Shown here: piece by piece, positions 45,394-53,571 of the stretch
Position numbering within the stretch: the stretch's first letter is position 1
Layout of the letters: every line of letters begins with the position of its first letter
DNA from: Paraburkholderia sp. BL21I4N1
GTDB lineage: Bacteria > Pseudomonadota > Gammaproteobacteria > Burkholderiales > Burkholderiaceae
NCBI RefSeq assembly: GCF_002973525.1
Contig: NZ_PVEN01000007.1
Span: 1 to 64,000, forward strand
Length of the DNA stretch: 64,000 nt
Direction of reading: 5' to 3'
Made by a program: the position numbers and the translations under genes
The notes under the pieces: generated by a model
The model's database searches: none
The model's input: the letters and a program-made list of their open reading frames with translations, nothing else
What the model was told of the DNA's origin: nothing

Positions 45394-46731
45394 ATGGGAT
45401 TGGGCGACAACATCCGCCAGCAACTCGCCGCGAAGGCGTTGATGCGGCAACTGGAACGCGTCTCCGACGAAGCGCGGACGCCGGGCGTGCCGTTGGCCGC
45501 GGCCGGCCCGCGTGCGGCGCAGGACGCCTCGCGCGCGGCGCTGTGCAGCTTCGAGACGATGCCCGGTTATCAGCAGGTCGAGATCTTGCGGCAGATGGGC
45601 GAAAAACTGCAGGTGCAGTCGCCGTTCTTTCGCGTGCATGACGGCATTGCCGGCGCGACCACGCGGATCGGCGGCGCCGAGTATCTGAACTACGCGAACT
45701 ACAACTACCTGGGCCTGGCCGGTGACCCGCGGGTGTCGGCGCGTGCCAAGGAAGCGATCGATCGTTACGGCACCTCAGCGTCGGCGAGCCGGATGGTGGC
45801 GGGCGAACGGCCGGTGCAGCGCGAACTGGAAACGGCGCTCGCGTCTTTCTATGAGGTCGACGATTGCGTGGTGTTCGTGAGCGGCCACGCGACCAACGTG
45901 ACGGTGATCGGCTCGCTGTTCGGCCCCGGCGATCTGATCGTGCACGATTCGCTCGCGCACAACAGCATCGTGCAAGGCGCGCAGTTGAGCGGCGCGAAAC
46001 GCCTGAGCTTCGCGCACAACGACTGGCAGGCGCTCGACGCGCTGCTCGCACGCGTGCGCCACGACTACCGGCGTGTGCTGATCGCGATCGAAGGGCTGTA
46101 CAGCATGGACGGCGATATTCCCGATCTGGCGCGGTTCGTCGAGATCAAGCGCCGTCATGCGGCGTTCCTGATGGTCGACGAAGCGCACTCGCTCGGCGTG
46201 CTCGGCGAGCGCGGCCTGGGGGTGCGCGAACAGTGCGGCGTGGCGAGCGGCGACGTCGATATCTGGATGGGCACGCTCAGCAAAACGCTGGCGGGTTGCG
46301 GCGGTTTTATCGCCGGCTCGCAGGCATTGATCGATATCTTGCGGCATCTGGCGCCGGGCTTTCTGTATAGCGTGGGTCTCGCGCCGTCGCTCGCGGCGGC
46401 CTCGCTGGCCGCACTGGAACGTCTCGTCGCCGAACCGGAACGCGTGGCGCAATTGCGCGCGCGCGGCCGGCAGTTTCTCGACGAAGCACGCGCGGCCGGA
46501 CTCGACACCGGCAAGAGCGCGGGCTACGCGGTCGTGCCGATCATTACCGGCAGCACCTTGAAGGCCGCGCAATGGGCCAATGCGATGTTCGCGGACGGCA
46601 TCAACGTGCAGCCGATTTTCTATCCGGCCGTTGAAGAAAAGGCGGCACGTCTGCGCTTTTTTATCTGCTCGACGCACGAGCCCGAGCAGATCAGCCGAAC
46701 CATCGCGGCGCTCAAGCGCCTGCCTCGCTAA
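45394..46731 (+). CDS. wcbT: PLP alpha-oxoamine synthase (WcbT-like)
   Basis: 445 residues of the alpha-oxoamine synthase family (BioF, KBL, serine palmitoyltransferase, PKS-linked members): NYLGLAGDPRV, PLP-stacking region with SGHATNV, VDEAHSLGVLGERGLG, and the PLP lysine Lys297 in GTLSKTLAGCGG. An N-terminal extension of about 80 residues precedes the core. These enzymes join an acyl thioester with an amino acid and release CO2, giving an amino ketone. It follows the PKS and LpxC-like genes and offers a way to unload the chain from the PKS, which has no thioesterase. Confidence 0.88.
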   Translation: MGLGDNIRQQLAAKALMRQLERVSDEARTPGVPLAAAGPRAAQDASRAALCSFETMPGYQQVEILRQMGEKLQVQSPFFRVHDGIAGATTRIGGAEYLNYANYNYLGLAGDPRVSARAKEAIDRYGTSASASRMVAGERPVQRELETALASFYEVDDCVVFVSGHATNVTVIGSLFGPGDLIVHDSLAHNSIVQGAQLSGAKRLSFAHNDWQALDALLARVRHDYRRVLIAIEGLYSMDGDIPDLARFVEIKRRHAAFLMVDEAHSLGVLGERGLGVREQCGVASGDVDIWMGTLSKTLAGCGGFIAGSQALIDILRHLAPGFLYSVGLAPSLAAASLAALERLVAEPERVAQLRARGRQFLDEARAAGLDTGKSAGYAVVPIITGSTLKAAQWANAMFADGINVQPIFYPAVEEKAARLRFFICSTHEPEQISRTIAALKRLPR

Positions 46732-46756
46732 AGAGAAGCCATTCCGCTATTTCGCC

Positions 46757-47443
46757 ATGCACGCCATTCAAGCCGACCGTCCCGCTTCCGATACGCTGCC
46801 GCGCGAGCGCGCCGCCGTGCTGAGTTTTCGTCCCGCGCGGCCCGACGACGCCAGCGCCTGCGCGCCGTTGATCTTCGCTTCGGGCATGCGTGAGTTCGGT
46901 TTCTTTCTGGGCGAGCCCGCCGCGATCTGCATCGATTTTCTGAGCTTCGCGTTCGGCTCGAAGCAGGGCCGTTTTTCATATCGGCGTCATCGCGTGGCCG
47001 TGGACGGCAACGCGCGGGTCGTCGCGGTGCTGGCCGTGCACGACGGCCGCAGGACCTGGCTCGACGATCCGCATGTCGCGCTGATGCTGCTGCGGTTTTT
47101 CGGCTTGCGCCGCACGGTGCGCATGCTGCTGTGCGGCCTCACGCTGGAGAGCGAATTGCCCGCGCCGAAGTCGTCCCAGACGTTGATCGCACATTGCGCG
47201 ACGCACGAACAGGTGCGCGGCACGGGCCTGTTCAGCGCGCTGTTCGCCGACGCGCTGCACGCCGGCTCGCTGGAACGCGACGGCGGCCGGCAGGTCGTGC
47301 TGGATGTGCTGGTCAGCAATACGCGCGCCTACGCGCTGTACCGGCGGCTGGGTTTCGTCGAGCTGCCACGCCGGGCACCGGTTTCGCCGCGTTTGCCGCG
47401 CGAGCTCGAATCGGTGCGGATGCAATTTGTCGGAAGGGGCTGA
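46757..47443 (+). CDS. GNAT-family N-acetyltransferase
   Basis: About 228 residues. The acetyl-CoA site appears as CATHEQVRGTGLFSALF, with the later VSNTRAYALYRRLGFVE typical of the C-terminal GNAT half. It starts 25 bases after the oxoamine synthase gene and precedes manC, so it probably belongs to the lipid or capsule pathway, for instance acylating an amine produced there. No better function can be read. Confidence 0.78.
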   Translation: MHAIQADRPASDTLPRERAAVLSFRPARPDDASACAPLIFASGMREFGFFLGEPAAICIDFLSFAFGSKQGRFSYRRHRVAVDGNARVVAVLAVHDGRRTWLDDPHVALMLLRFFGLRRTVRMLLCGLTLESELPAPKSSQTLIAHCATHEQVRGTGLFSALFADALHAGSLERDGGRQVVLDVLVSNTRAYALYRRLGFVELPRRAPVSPRLPRELESVRMQFVGRG

Positions 47444-47596
47444 GCGGGCGGTTCGAATCAGCCTGTCGAGTCGGTTCAGGAATCAGTCAGCCGCAGTTCA
47501 GTCGGCGCCATGATGGGTTGAGAGGTCCGTCTGACGTCCGTGCTGCGGGAACGAAATATTCACACTTCAATAAAAATACGTGGAAAGGGCAAGAGC

Positions 47597-49027
47597 ATGC
47601 AGATTCATCCGGTGATTCTTTGCGGTGGAAGCGGCACCCGGCTGTGGCCGATGTCGCGTGGCGGCTATCCGAAGCAATATCTGAAGCTGACGGGCGACAA
47701 CACGCTGGTTCAACAGACCGTGCTGCGCTTGCGCGGCGTGGCGGACATCGCCGCGCCGATCGTCGTCACGAACAACGAGCAGCGTTTCCTCGTGGCCGAA
47801 CAACTGCGCCAGGTGGACGTGGCGGCCTCGGCGATCGTGCTCGAACCGGCCAGCCGCAACACGGCGCCGGCCATCGCCATCGCGGCCTTGCTGGCGCTGC
47901 GCGATTCGCCGGAGTCGCTGCTGCTCGTGCTGCCGTCCGATCACGTGATCGCCGGCGAAGCCGCGTTCGTCAAGGCCGCTTCGGACGCGGCGCAGATCGC
48001 CAAGGACGGCTTCCTGGTCACCTTCGGCATTACGCCGACCGAACCGCATACCGGCTACGGCTACATTCGCGCGGGCGCGAGTCTCGTCGACGGCTCGCAG
48101 GCTTTCGCGGTCGACTCGTTCGTCGAAAAGCCGGATGCCGAAACGGCCCAGCGTTTCATCGCGCAGGGCGGGTACTACTGGAACAGCGGCATGTTCATGC
48201 TGAAGGCTTCCACCTACATGGAAGAACTGCGCCGCTTCGAGCCGGAAATCGCATTGCAGGCCGAGCTTGCGCTGAAGGCCGCGCAGCATGACAACGACTT
48301 CGTGCGGCTGGACGAACCGGCGTTCTCCGCCAGCCCGAACATCTCGGTCGACAACGCGGTGATGGAGAAAACGAAACGCGCCGCTGTCGTGACGGTGGCG
48401 GATCTCGGCTGGAACGACATCGGCTCGTGGACGGCGCTGGCCGATATCGCCGAGCGCGATGCGCAAGGCAATGCGTTGTTCGGCGACGTGCTGACCGATG
48501 CGGTGAGCAACTCGTACATTCGCGCCGAACACCGCCTCGTCGCGGCGATCGGGCTGGACAACGTGGTGATCGTCGAGACCGCAGACGCGGTGCTGGTCGC
48601 GCATCGCGATCAGGCGCAAGACGTGAAGAAGATCGTCGCGCAGTTGAACGCGATGGGCCGCCACGAGTCCGTCACGCACCGCCGTGTGGTGCGGCCGTGG
48701 GGCTCGTACGAAGGCATCGACAGCGGCGACCGCTTCCAGGTCAAGCGCATTGTGGTGAGCCCGGGCGCGCAACTGAGTCTGCAGATGCATCATCATCGCG
48801 CGGAACATTGGATCGTCGTGAAGGGCACCGCGCTCGTGACGAACGGCGACAAGGAAATCGTCCTGACCGAAAATCAGTCGACGTATATTCCGCTCGGCGT
48901 CACACACCGTTTGCTGAACCCCGGCAAGATTCCGCTCGAGTTGATCGAGGTGCAGTCGGGTGCGTATCTCGGCGAGGACGATATCGTTCGTTTCGAAGAC
49001 ACCTACGGTCGCGTGCCGAAGGCCTGA
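47597..49027 (+). CDS. manC: Mannose-1-phosphate guanylyltransferase / mannose-6-phosphate isomerase
   Basis: About 476 residues, the usual size for the bifunctional type. The N-terminal pyrophosphorylase has CGGSGTRLWPMSR, YPKQYLKL and VEKPDAE; the C-terminal cupin has LSLQMHHHRAEHWIVVKGTA. It makes GDP-mannose, which feeds Gmd and mannosyltransferases of the locus. The ATG at 47597 has AAAGGGCAAGAG upstream. It closes the capsule locus; in B. pseudomallei manC lies at the opposite end of the cluster. Confidence 0.95.
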   Translation: MQIHPVILCGGSGTRLWPMSRGGYPKQYLKLTGDNTLVQQTVLRLRGVADIAAPIVVTNNEQRFLVAEQLRQVDVAASAIVLEPASRNTAPAIAIAALLALRDSPESLLLVLPSDHVIAGEAAFVKAASDAAQIAKDGFLVTFGITPTEPHTGYGYIRAGASLVDGSQAFAVDSFVEKPDAETAQRFIAQGGYYWNSGMFMLKASTYMEELRRFEPEIALQAELALKAAQHDNDFVRLDEPAFSASPNISVDNAVMEKTKRAAVVTVADLGWNDIGSWTALADIAERDAQGNALFGDVLTDAVSNSYIRAEHRLVAAIGLDNVVIVETADAVLVAHRDQAQDVKKIVAQLNAMGRHESVTHRRVVRPWGSYEGIDSGDRFQVKRIVVSPGAQLSLQMHHHRAEHWIVVKGTALVTNGDKEIVLTENQSTYIPLGVTHRLLNPGKIPLELIEVQSGAYLGEDDIVRFEDTYGRVPKA

Positions 49028-49049
49028 GACCCGACACGCCACAAGTGGA

Positions 49050-49079
49050 TTGACCCGTCCGGGTACAACGCGTTAGCAT
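49050..49079 (+). promoter_or_regulatory. Candidate promoter of cysS leader
   Basis: TTGACC (49050-49055), an 18-base spacer and TAGCAT (49074-49079). Transcription would begin about 7 bases on, at or next to the A of the leader-peptide ATG at 49087, giving a leaderless transcript. The -10 matches the consensus at only four positions. Confidence 0.55.
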
Positions 49080-49086
49080 CGATGCC

Positions 49087-49164
49087 ATGACTGCTTCTAT
49101 CGTTTCCCTTCCGTCTGCTTTGCACGCATGCTGTCACGGCCTGCCGAGGGGAGCTTGCGTCTAG
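49087..49164 (+). CDS. Candidate Cys-rich leader peptide upstream of cysS
   Basis: A 25-codon open frame that begins with ATG and ends TAG. It contains two adjacent cysteine codons (in HACCHG) and a third three residues from the end (GACV). It has no Shine-Dalgarno, but the promoter just upstream would make it leaderless, as known for rhizobial trpL. A factor-independent terminator follows 31 bases later, before a cysteinyl-tRNA synthetase gene. The arrangement fits control by ribosome stalling at Cys codons when charged tRNA-Cys is scarce. It is too short for coding statistics to prove. Confidence 0.55.
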   Translation: MTASIVSLPSALHACCHGLPRGACV

Positions 49165-49195
49165 CGCGTCGATTTGCACACGTCCGTATCCCCGA

Positions 49196-49226
49196 GGCCA
49201 CCCGTCACACGACCGGTGGCCTTTTT
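49196..49226 (+). terminator. Terminator/attenuator before cysS
   Basis: Stem GGCCACC / GGTGGCC with a 12-base loop, followed at once by TTTTT. An alternative pairing exists: GGCCT (49138-49142) with AGGCC (49195-49199), and GGGGA (49148-49152) with TCCCC (49189-49193), which would break the left arm of the terminator. It could otherwise simply terminate the manC transcript. Confidence 0.8.
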
Positions 49227-49282
49227 GTTGTCTGGTCCGCTGATTTCGCTGCTGCAATCGCTCAGCGTTGAAGGAAAACACC

Positions 49283-50659
49283 ATGCCGCTCGCTCTCTAC
49301 GACACCTGGTCGCGCACGTTGCGCCCGTTCACGCCGCTTCGGCCGGATCACGTCGGGCTTTATTGCTGCGGCCCGACCGTGTATGACCACGCGCATATCG
49401 GCAATCTGCGGACCTACGTGTTCGAGGACGTGTTGCGCCGTGCGTTGGCACTGAACGGTTACACCGTGCGGCACGTGGTGAATATCACCGACGTCGGGCA
49501 TCTGGTCTCCGACGCGGACGACGGCGAAGACAAGATGGAGAAGGGCAGCCGTCGCACCGGCGAATCGGCGTGGGCCATCGCGGAACGCTATACCGCGGCG
49601 TTCCAGCGCGACTGGCGCGCGTTGAACCTGCTTGAGCCGACGCTCTGGTGCCGCGCGACCGATCACATCGCCGAGCAGATCGACTTCATTGCCGACCTGG
49701 AGCGTAACGGCTACACGTACCGCACGGCGGACGGCATCTACTTCGACACGGCGAAGCAGGACGATTACGGCTATCTCGCGCGTCTCGCCGTAACGGGTCT
49801 GCAAGCCGGCAAACGGGTGGCCGTCGGCGACAAGCAACGCGCGACGGACTTCGCGCTGTGGAAGTTCAGCGCGCCCGGCAGCACGCGGCAGATGGAGTGG
49901 GCGAGCCCGTGGGGCGTCGGCTTTCCTGGCTGGCACATCGAGTGCTCGGCGATGTCGGCGAAATATCTCGGGCCGTGGTTCGATATTCATTGCGGCGGCG
50001 AAGATCACATCGCCGTGCATCACAGCAACGAGATCGCGCAGACCCAGGCGCGCCACGGCACGCGGCTCGCCAACTTCTGGCTGCACGGGCATTTCCTGAT
50101 GCTCGACGCGGGCAAGATGGCGAAGTCGGGTGGCGACTTCGTGCGCTTGCAGACGTTGATCGACCGTGGCGTCGATCCACTGGCTTATCGTTACCTGTGC
50201 CTGAGTGCGCACTACCGCAGTAGCTTGCGTTTCAACATGGAGGCGCTGGATGCCGCGCAAGCCGCATTGGACCGCTTGCGTAGAGCGTATCGGCAATGGC
50301 CGGAGGGTGGAGCGCCGGATGCCGGGGCCGTCGCGCGTTTCAATGCGGAGGTCGATCAGGACCTGAACCTACCGCGCGCGCTCGCCGTGTTGTGGGAGGT
50401 GGTGCGAAGCGATCTGCCGACGTCCACGCGGCGGGCTACGGTGGATTGCTTCGATAGCGTGCTCGGGCTGCGCCTTGCTGACTGGCGCGAGGACGTGGCG
50501 ACGATTCCCGCAAGCATCACGTTGCTCGCCATGCAACGCGACGAAGCGCGGGCCGCGAAAGAGTGGAGCGAGGCGGATCGTTTGCGCGAGCAGTTGCGAG
50601 CCGAGGGCTGGCAGGTCGAAGACAGCGCGAACGGACAGGTGCTGCGTCCGCTCGACTGA
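49283..50659 (+). CDS. cysS: Cysteinyl-tRNA synthetase (second type)
   Basis: About 458 residues. Class I synthetase with zinc-site Cys pair in LYCCGPTVYDHAHIGNLRTYV (HIGH-like HIGN), GFPGWHIECSAMS and CGGEDHIAVHHSNEIAQ, the tRNA-Cys synthetase zinc ligands. The KMSKS loop reads KMAKSGG, a change of one serine. The C-terminal DALR-type helical part ends EGWQVEDSANGQVLRPLD. The start has AAGGAAAA before it. The divergence in the KMSKS loop and the unusual position beside a capsule locus suggest a paralogue of the main cysS, perhaps a stress or specialised copy. Confidence 0.88.
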   Translation: MPLALYDTWSRTLRPFTPLRPDHVGLYCCGPTVYDHAHIGNLRTYVFEDVLRRALALNGYTVRHVVNITDVGHLVSDADDGEDKMEKGSRRTGESAWAIAERYTAAFQRDWRALNLLEPTLWCRATDHIAEQIDFIADLERNGYTYRTADGIYFDTAKQDDYGYLARLAVTGLQAGKRVAVGDKQRATDFALWKFSAPGSTRQMEWASPWGVGFPGWHIECSAMSAKYLGPWFDIHCGGEDHIAVHHSNEIAQTQARHGTRLANFWLHGHFLMLDAGKMAKSGGDFVRLQTLIDRGVDPLAYRYLCLSAHYRSSLRFNMEALDAAQAALDRLRRAYRQWPEGGAPDAGAVARFNAEVDQDLNLPRALAVLWEVVRSDLPTSTRRATVDCFDSVLGLRLADWREDVATIPASITLLAMQRDEARAAKEWSEADRLREQLRAEGWQVEDSANGQVLRPLD

Positions 50660-50863
50660 GGGCTCACGCGGTTGCGTTCGACGGGCGGCGAAGCGGTGCA
50701 TCTGAGCGATCTGGCGGGGCGCATGGTGATCCACGCGCACCCGTGGAAGAAGCCGGGCAGTGAGCGCACCGTTTGGTACTAGCGTAATTCTGTGCACAAT
50801 GAGCTCAAGCATGCGCGCACGCGCATGCTTCGCCGATACCCGTCAGCCAGAAAAGGAGCACGC

Positions 50864-51256
50864 ATGAGCCAGCTTAAAGCGGTCGATTACGCCGCGGCAT
50901 CGCCCGAAGTCAAAGCCGTGTACGACGACATCAAGCAGACCCGTCAGGTCGAGGACGTCAACAATTTCTGGAAGTTCATCGCCCACCATCCGCCCACGCT
51001 CGCGCGCACGTGGGACAGTCTGAAAGACGTGATGGCGCCGGGTGCGCTCGAACCGCTCATCAAGGAATTGCTGTACGTCGCGGTAAGCGTGACGAATAAC
51101 TGCGGCTACTGCGTGGCGAGCCATACGGCCGCCGCCCGTCGCGCCGGCATGACCGATGAGATGTTCGGCGAACTGCTGGCTGTGGTCGGCATGGCGAATG
51201 AGACCAACCGGCTGGCGGTGGGGTACCGCGTGCCGATCGATCCGGCGTTTGAGTAG
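50864..51256 (+). CDS. Carboxymuconolactone decarboxylase / AhpD-like protein
   Basis: 130 residues of the CMD/AhpD fold. The redox pair and proton-relay histidine are present in NNCGYCVASHTAAARRAG, so a peroxidase-like or disulfide-reducing role is likelier than lactone decarboxylation. The ATG at 50864 has AAGGAG seven bases upstream. It stands alone between cysS and a convergent HAD gene, with a perfect hairpin just after its stop. Confidence 0.85.
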   Translation: MSQLKAVDYAAASPEVKAVYDDIKQTRQVEDVNNFWKFIAHHPPTLARTWDSLKDVMAPGALEPLIKELLYVAVSVTNNCGYCVASHTAAARRAGMTDEMFGELLAVVGMANETNRLAVGYRVPIDPAFE

Positions 51257-51258
51257 AG

Positions 51259-51291
51259 GCCGCTTTTAAAGCTCGCTTTAAAAGCGGCTTT
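51259..51291 (+). terminator. Bidirectional terminator hairpin
   Basis: A perfect 13-bp inverted repeat, GCCGCTTTTAAAG / CTTTAAAAGCGGC, with a CTCG loop, lies between two converging genes. Its left arm begins two bases after the AhpD-like stop and its right arm ends next to the HAD stop. Confidence 0.82.
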
Positions 51292-51985
51292 AAAGCCCGC
51301 TACGCCCGCGCCATCCCGCGAGCAGCGCCGGCAATTCGGCCATGTCGCGAAACACGTGCGCCGCACCGACACCATGCAGCGCGGTAACGCTGCTATGGCC
51401 GAGTTCCTGCGGGCAATAGCCGAACACGGTGGCGCCGGCCGCGACGCCCGCGGTTGCGCCCGTCACCGTATCTTCCACCACGGCGCAACGCTTCGGGTCC
51501 ACGCCCAAACCGGCGGACGCGGCCAGGTAAACATCGGGAAACGGCTTGTTGCGCGGCGTTTCGTGGCCGCTGAAAACGCGTCCGTCGAAGCAGTCGAGAA
51601 TGCCCGCCTTGACGAGCTGCAACTCCACCTTGATACGATTCGCGCCGGATGCCACCGCGATGCGGCCGTTCAACGTCGCATACAGCGCACGCACCGCCGA
51701 CGCCGAGCCGGGAATCGCCACCAGCTCGCGTTCGAGTGCCGCATTGCGGCGCGCGCGAAACTGCATCAGCCACTCGGTGGTAATCGCGACGCCGGTACGC
51801 GCTTCGATCAGCGCCGCTTCGTCCCGAACGGCCTTGCCGACGAAAATGCGCATGGTTTCCGCCACGCTCAGATGCCAGCCCAGTTCGCCGAGCATTTCGC
51901 ACAGCACGCGGTTGGTAATCGGTTCGGAGTCGACGAGCACGCCGTCGCAGTCGAAGAGTACAGCGTCGAAAGGGAAATCGGCCAT
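51290..51985 (-). CDS. HAD-family phosphatase (beta-PGM/GPH type)
   Basis: 231 residues with motif I FDCDGVLVDSEP, motif II VASGA, motif III lysine in RNKPFPDVYLA and motif IV VEDTVTGATAG. A helical cap lies between. The substrate is probably a small sugar phosphate, but the family does not decide. The chosen ATG has no good ribosome site; a longer frame upstream would add about 50 residues of unlike composition. Ends at the shared hairpin. Confidence 0.83.
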   Translation of the reverse strand: MADFPFDAVLFDCDGVLVDSEPITNRVLCEMLGELGWHLSVAETMRIFVGKAVRDEAALIEARTGVAITTEWLMQFRARRNAALERELVAIPGSASAVRALYATLNGRIAVASGANRIKVELQLVKAGILDCFDGRVFSGHETPRNKPFPDVYLAASAGLGVDPKRCAVVEDTVTGATAGVAAGATVFGYCPQELGHSSVTALHGVGAAHVFRDMAELPALLAGWRGRSGL

Positions 51986-52216
51986 CGGAGAGCGGGGAGA
52001 GAGAAGGTGGGGAAACCGGAAAGCATACCTCACGGGCGAGCCGCAACCCTTCATTTGTATAACGCATGCTGTCGTTGAGCCAACAGCGGGCAGTCCATCA
52101 GTGCTCCGTTCAGAGTCGTCAAACTCCCTGACAATCAAAGCGACGGATTTTCGCCGCTACCGCGTTCAACTAGAAACGGAGCTGCTTCTGGCTTCGCCTC
52201 TTAGGGAGAAACCAAC

Positions 52217-52537
52217 ATGACATCGACCCGACCGGTCCGCCTGCTGACCTCCGTGATTCTCGCCACGTTGACCTGCGCCGCCACGCTGACGGCCGCGCCG
52301 GCCTTCGCGCAAGCCGTGATCGTCGCGCCGATGGCGCCCCCGCCGCCGCGCGTCGAAGTGATGCCCGCGCCGCGCAACGGCTATGTGTGGGATCAGGGCC
52401 GCTGGCGTTGGGACCATGGCCGCTACGTGTGGGTGCGGGGCCATTGGCAGCCGGTGCGCGTCGGCTATCGCTGGGTGCCGGGTCATTGGGTGCAACGCGG
52501 CCCGAACTGGCGCTGGGTCGAAGGCCATTGGGCATGA
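52217..52537 (+). CDS. Secreted W-x-x-G-H-W repeat protein
   Basis: 106 residues. A signal peptide ends AAPAFA, followed by a Pro-rich stretch and four or five short aromatic repeats: GRWRWDHGRYVWVRGHWQPV, then VPGHWVQRGPNWRWVEGHW. This is the YXWGXW repeat family of exported proteins of Burkholderiales, function unknown. AGGGAGAAA before the ATG gives a good ribosome site. It lies upstream of an ECF sigma operon; a second such protein is at 57415. Confidence 0.82.
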   Translation: MTSTRPVRLLTSVILATLTCAATLTAAPAFAQAVIVAPMAPPPPRVEVMPAPRNGYVWDQGRWRWDHGRYVWVRGHWQPVRVGYRWVPGHWVQRGPNWRWVEGHWA

Positions 52538-52618
52538 ACCGGGCGCGTCGCGGCAACTCACCGCGTGAGCGCTTCGGCGCGTTTGAACACTGTGCAGGAA
52601 TGAACCAGGCAAGTTGCC

Positions 52619-52735
52619 ATGAAAACGCTCGTAATAATTCTGCTGGCGACGATGCTCGCCGGCTGTGTGGTCTACCCGGCGCGGCCGGCGGTTTATCGGC
52701 CGGCGGTTTATCGGCCGGCGGTCGTCGTATATTGA
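52619..52735 (+). CDS. 38-residue repeat lipoprotein
   Basis: A short gene: MKTLVIILLATMLAGC is a signal with lipobox LAGC, and the mature part holds the imperfect tandem PAVYRPAVYRPAV. Mature length is only 23 residues. Codons follow the GC-rich habit of the region and the repeat copies are identical at the DNA level (GCGGTTTATCGGCCG). It lies between a W-repeat protein and the ECF sigma gene. Tiny lipoproteins of this sort with VYRP repeats are common near YXWGXW genes, by my recollection of Burkholderia genomes. Confidence 0.65.
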   Translation: MKTLVIILLATMLAGCVVYPARPAVYRPAVYRPAVVVY

Positions 52736-52788
52736 GCGGGGCGTCGCAATCGCAGGCGGGCAGCGCGAGTGAACCGCTGACGCCCCGC
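52736..52788 (+). repeat. Inverted repeat after small lipoprotein gene
   Basis: GCGGGGCGTC (52736-52745) pairs perfectly with GACGCCCCGC (52779-52788) across 33 bases. No T-run follows, so it is not a standard terminator. Nothing else was recognised between here and the sigma factor start at 53011. Confidence 0.6.
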
Positions 52789-53010
52789 GATGCGCCATCC
52801 ACGCGCGGCCTGCAAACCGCCGCGTGTCCAACCCGAGGTGAGACGGTGAAGCCAACGTGAGCAGCATCAGAAGGAGTGGCGGCAAGTGAACGACCTTCGT
52901 CCGACGACGCGATCCGCGTGGCCGGCGCGACCCGGGCCAAGACGGCCCGGGCCGCTGCGGCCTGAGCGATCCGCGCGACGCATCCGGCTTGCAATGGGGA
53001 GCGTCACGCC

Positions 53011-53571
53011 TTGAGCGAACGCGATCCCGACGCGGAACTGCTTGAACAGGTCGGCCGGCAAGAACCGGCCGCCGTGCGTTCGCTCGTCGCGCGCAAATTG
53101 CCGCGCCTGCTCGCGCTCGCCACGCGCATGCTGGGCGACCGCATGGAGGCGGAAGACGTGGCCCAGGAGGTGTTCGTGCGGATCTGGAAGCAGGCGTCGC
53201 GCTGGCGCGAAGGCGAGGCGAAATTCGACACCTGGGTTCATCGCGTCGCACTCAATCTCTGCTACGACCGTTTGCGCGGCCGGCGCGAAGAGCCTTACGA
53301 CGAGCTACCGGACGAGGCCGACCCCGCCGCGCTGCCGGACGCGCAACTGGAAGCGCGCGCCCAGGACGAGCGGGTGCGCACCGCGCTCGCCGCGCTGCCG
53401 GCGCGGCAACGCGAGGCGCTGGTGCTCAACTACTACCAGGACATGTCGAACATCGACGCTGCCGCCCTGATGGGCATCACCGTCGATGCGTTGGAAAGCC
53501 TGCTGGCACGCGCGCGTCGCAATCTGCGCGCTCAACTGGCCGGCAGCGGCCTTAGCAAGGACACATCATGA
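53011..53571 (+). CDS. ECF RNA polymerase sigma factor
   Basis: 186 residues, TTG start with GGGGAG nine bases upstream. Region 2 (LALATRMLGDRMEAEDVAQEVFVRIWKQA, then TWVHRVALNLCYDRLR) and region 4 (ALPARQREALVLNYYQDMSNIDAAALMGI, then ESLLARARRNLRAQL) fit the sigma-70 ECF class. It overlaps the next gene, a membrane anti-sigma candidate, by four bases, as expected for coupled synthesis. It probably drives its own operon and perhaps the flanking W-repeat genes. Confidence 0.93.
   Translation: MSERDPDAELLEQVGRQEPAAVRSLVARKLPRLLALATRMLGDRMEAEDVAQEVFVRIWKQASRWREGEAKFDTWVHRVALNLCYDRLRGRREEPYDELPDEADPAALPDAQLEARAQDERVRTALAALPARQREALVLNYYQDMSNIDAAALMGITVDALESLLARARRNLRAQLAGSGLSKDTS

Noticed and set aside
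49087..49226. T-box or S-box riboswitch as the reason for the cysS leader
   Set aside because: No T-box consensus or specifier stem could be seen, and T-boxes are essentially Gram-positive elements; the Cys-codon frame explains the terminator better.
52736..52788. Inverted repeat as a terminator of the small lipoprotein gene
   Set aside because: The arms are far apart and no T-run follows, so it is listed only as a repeat.
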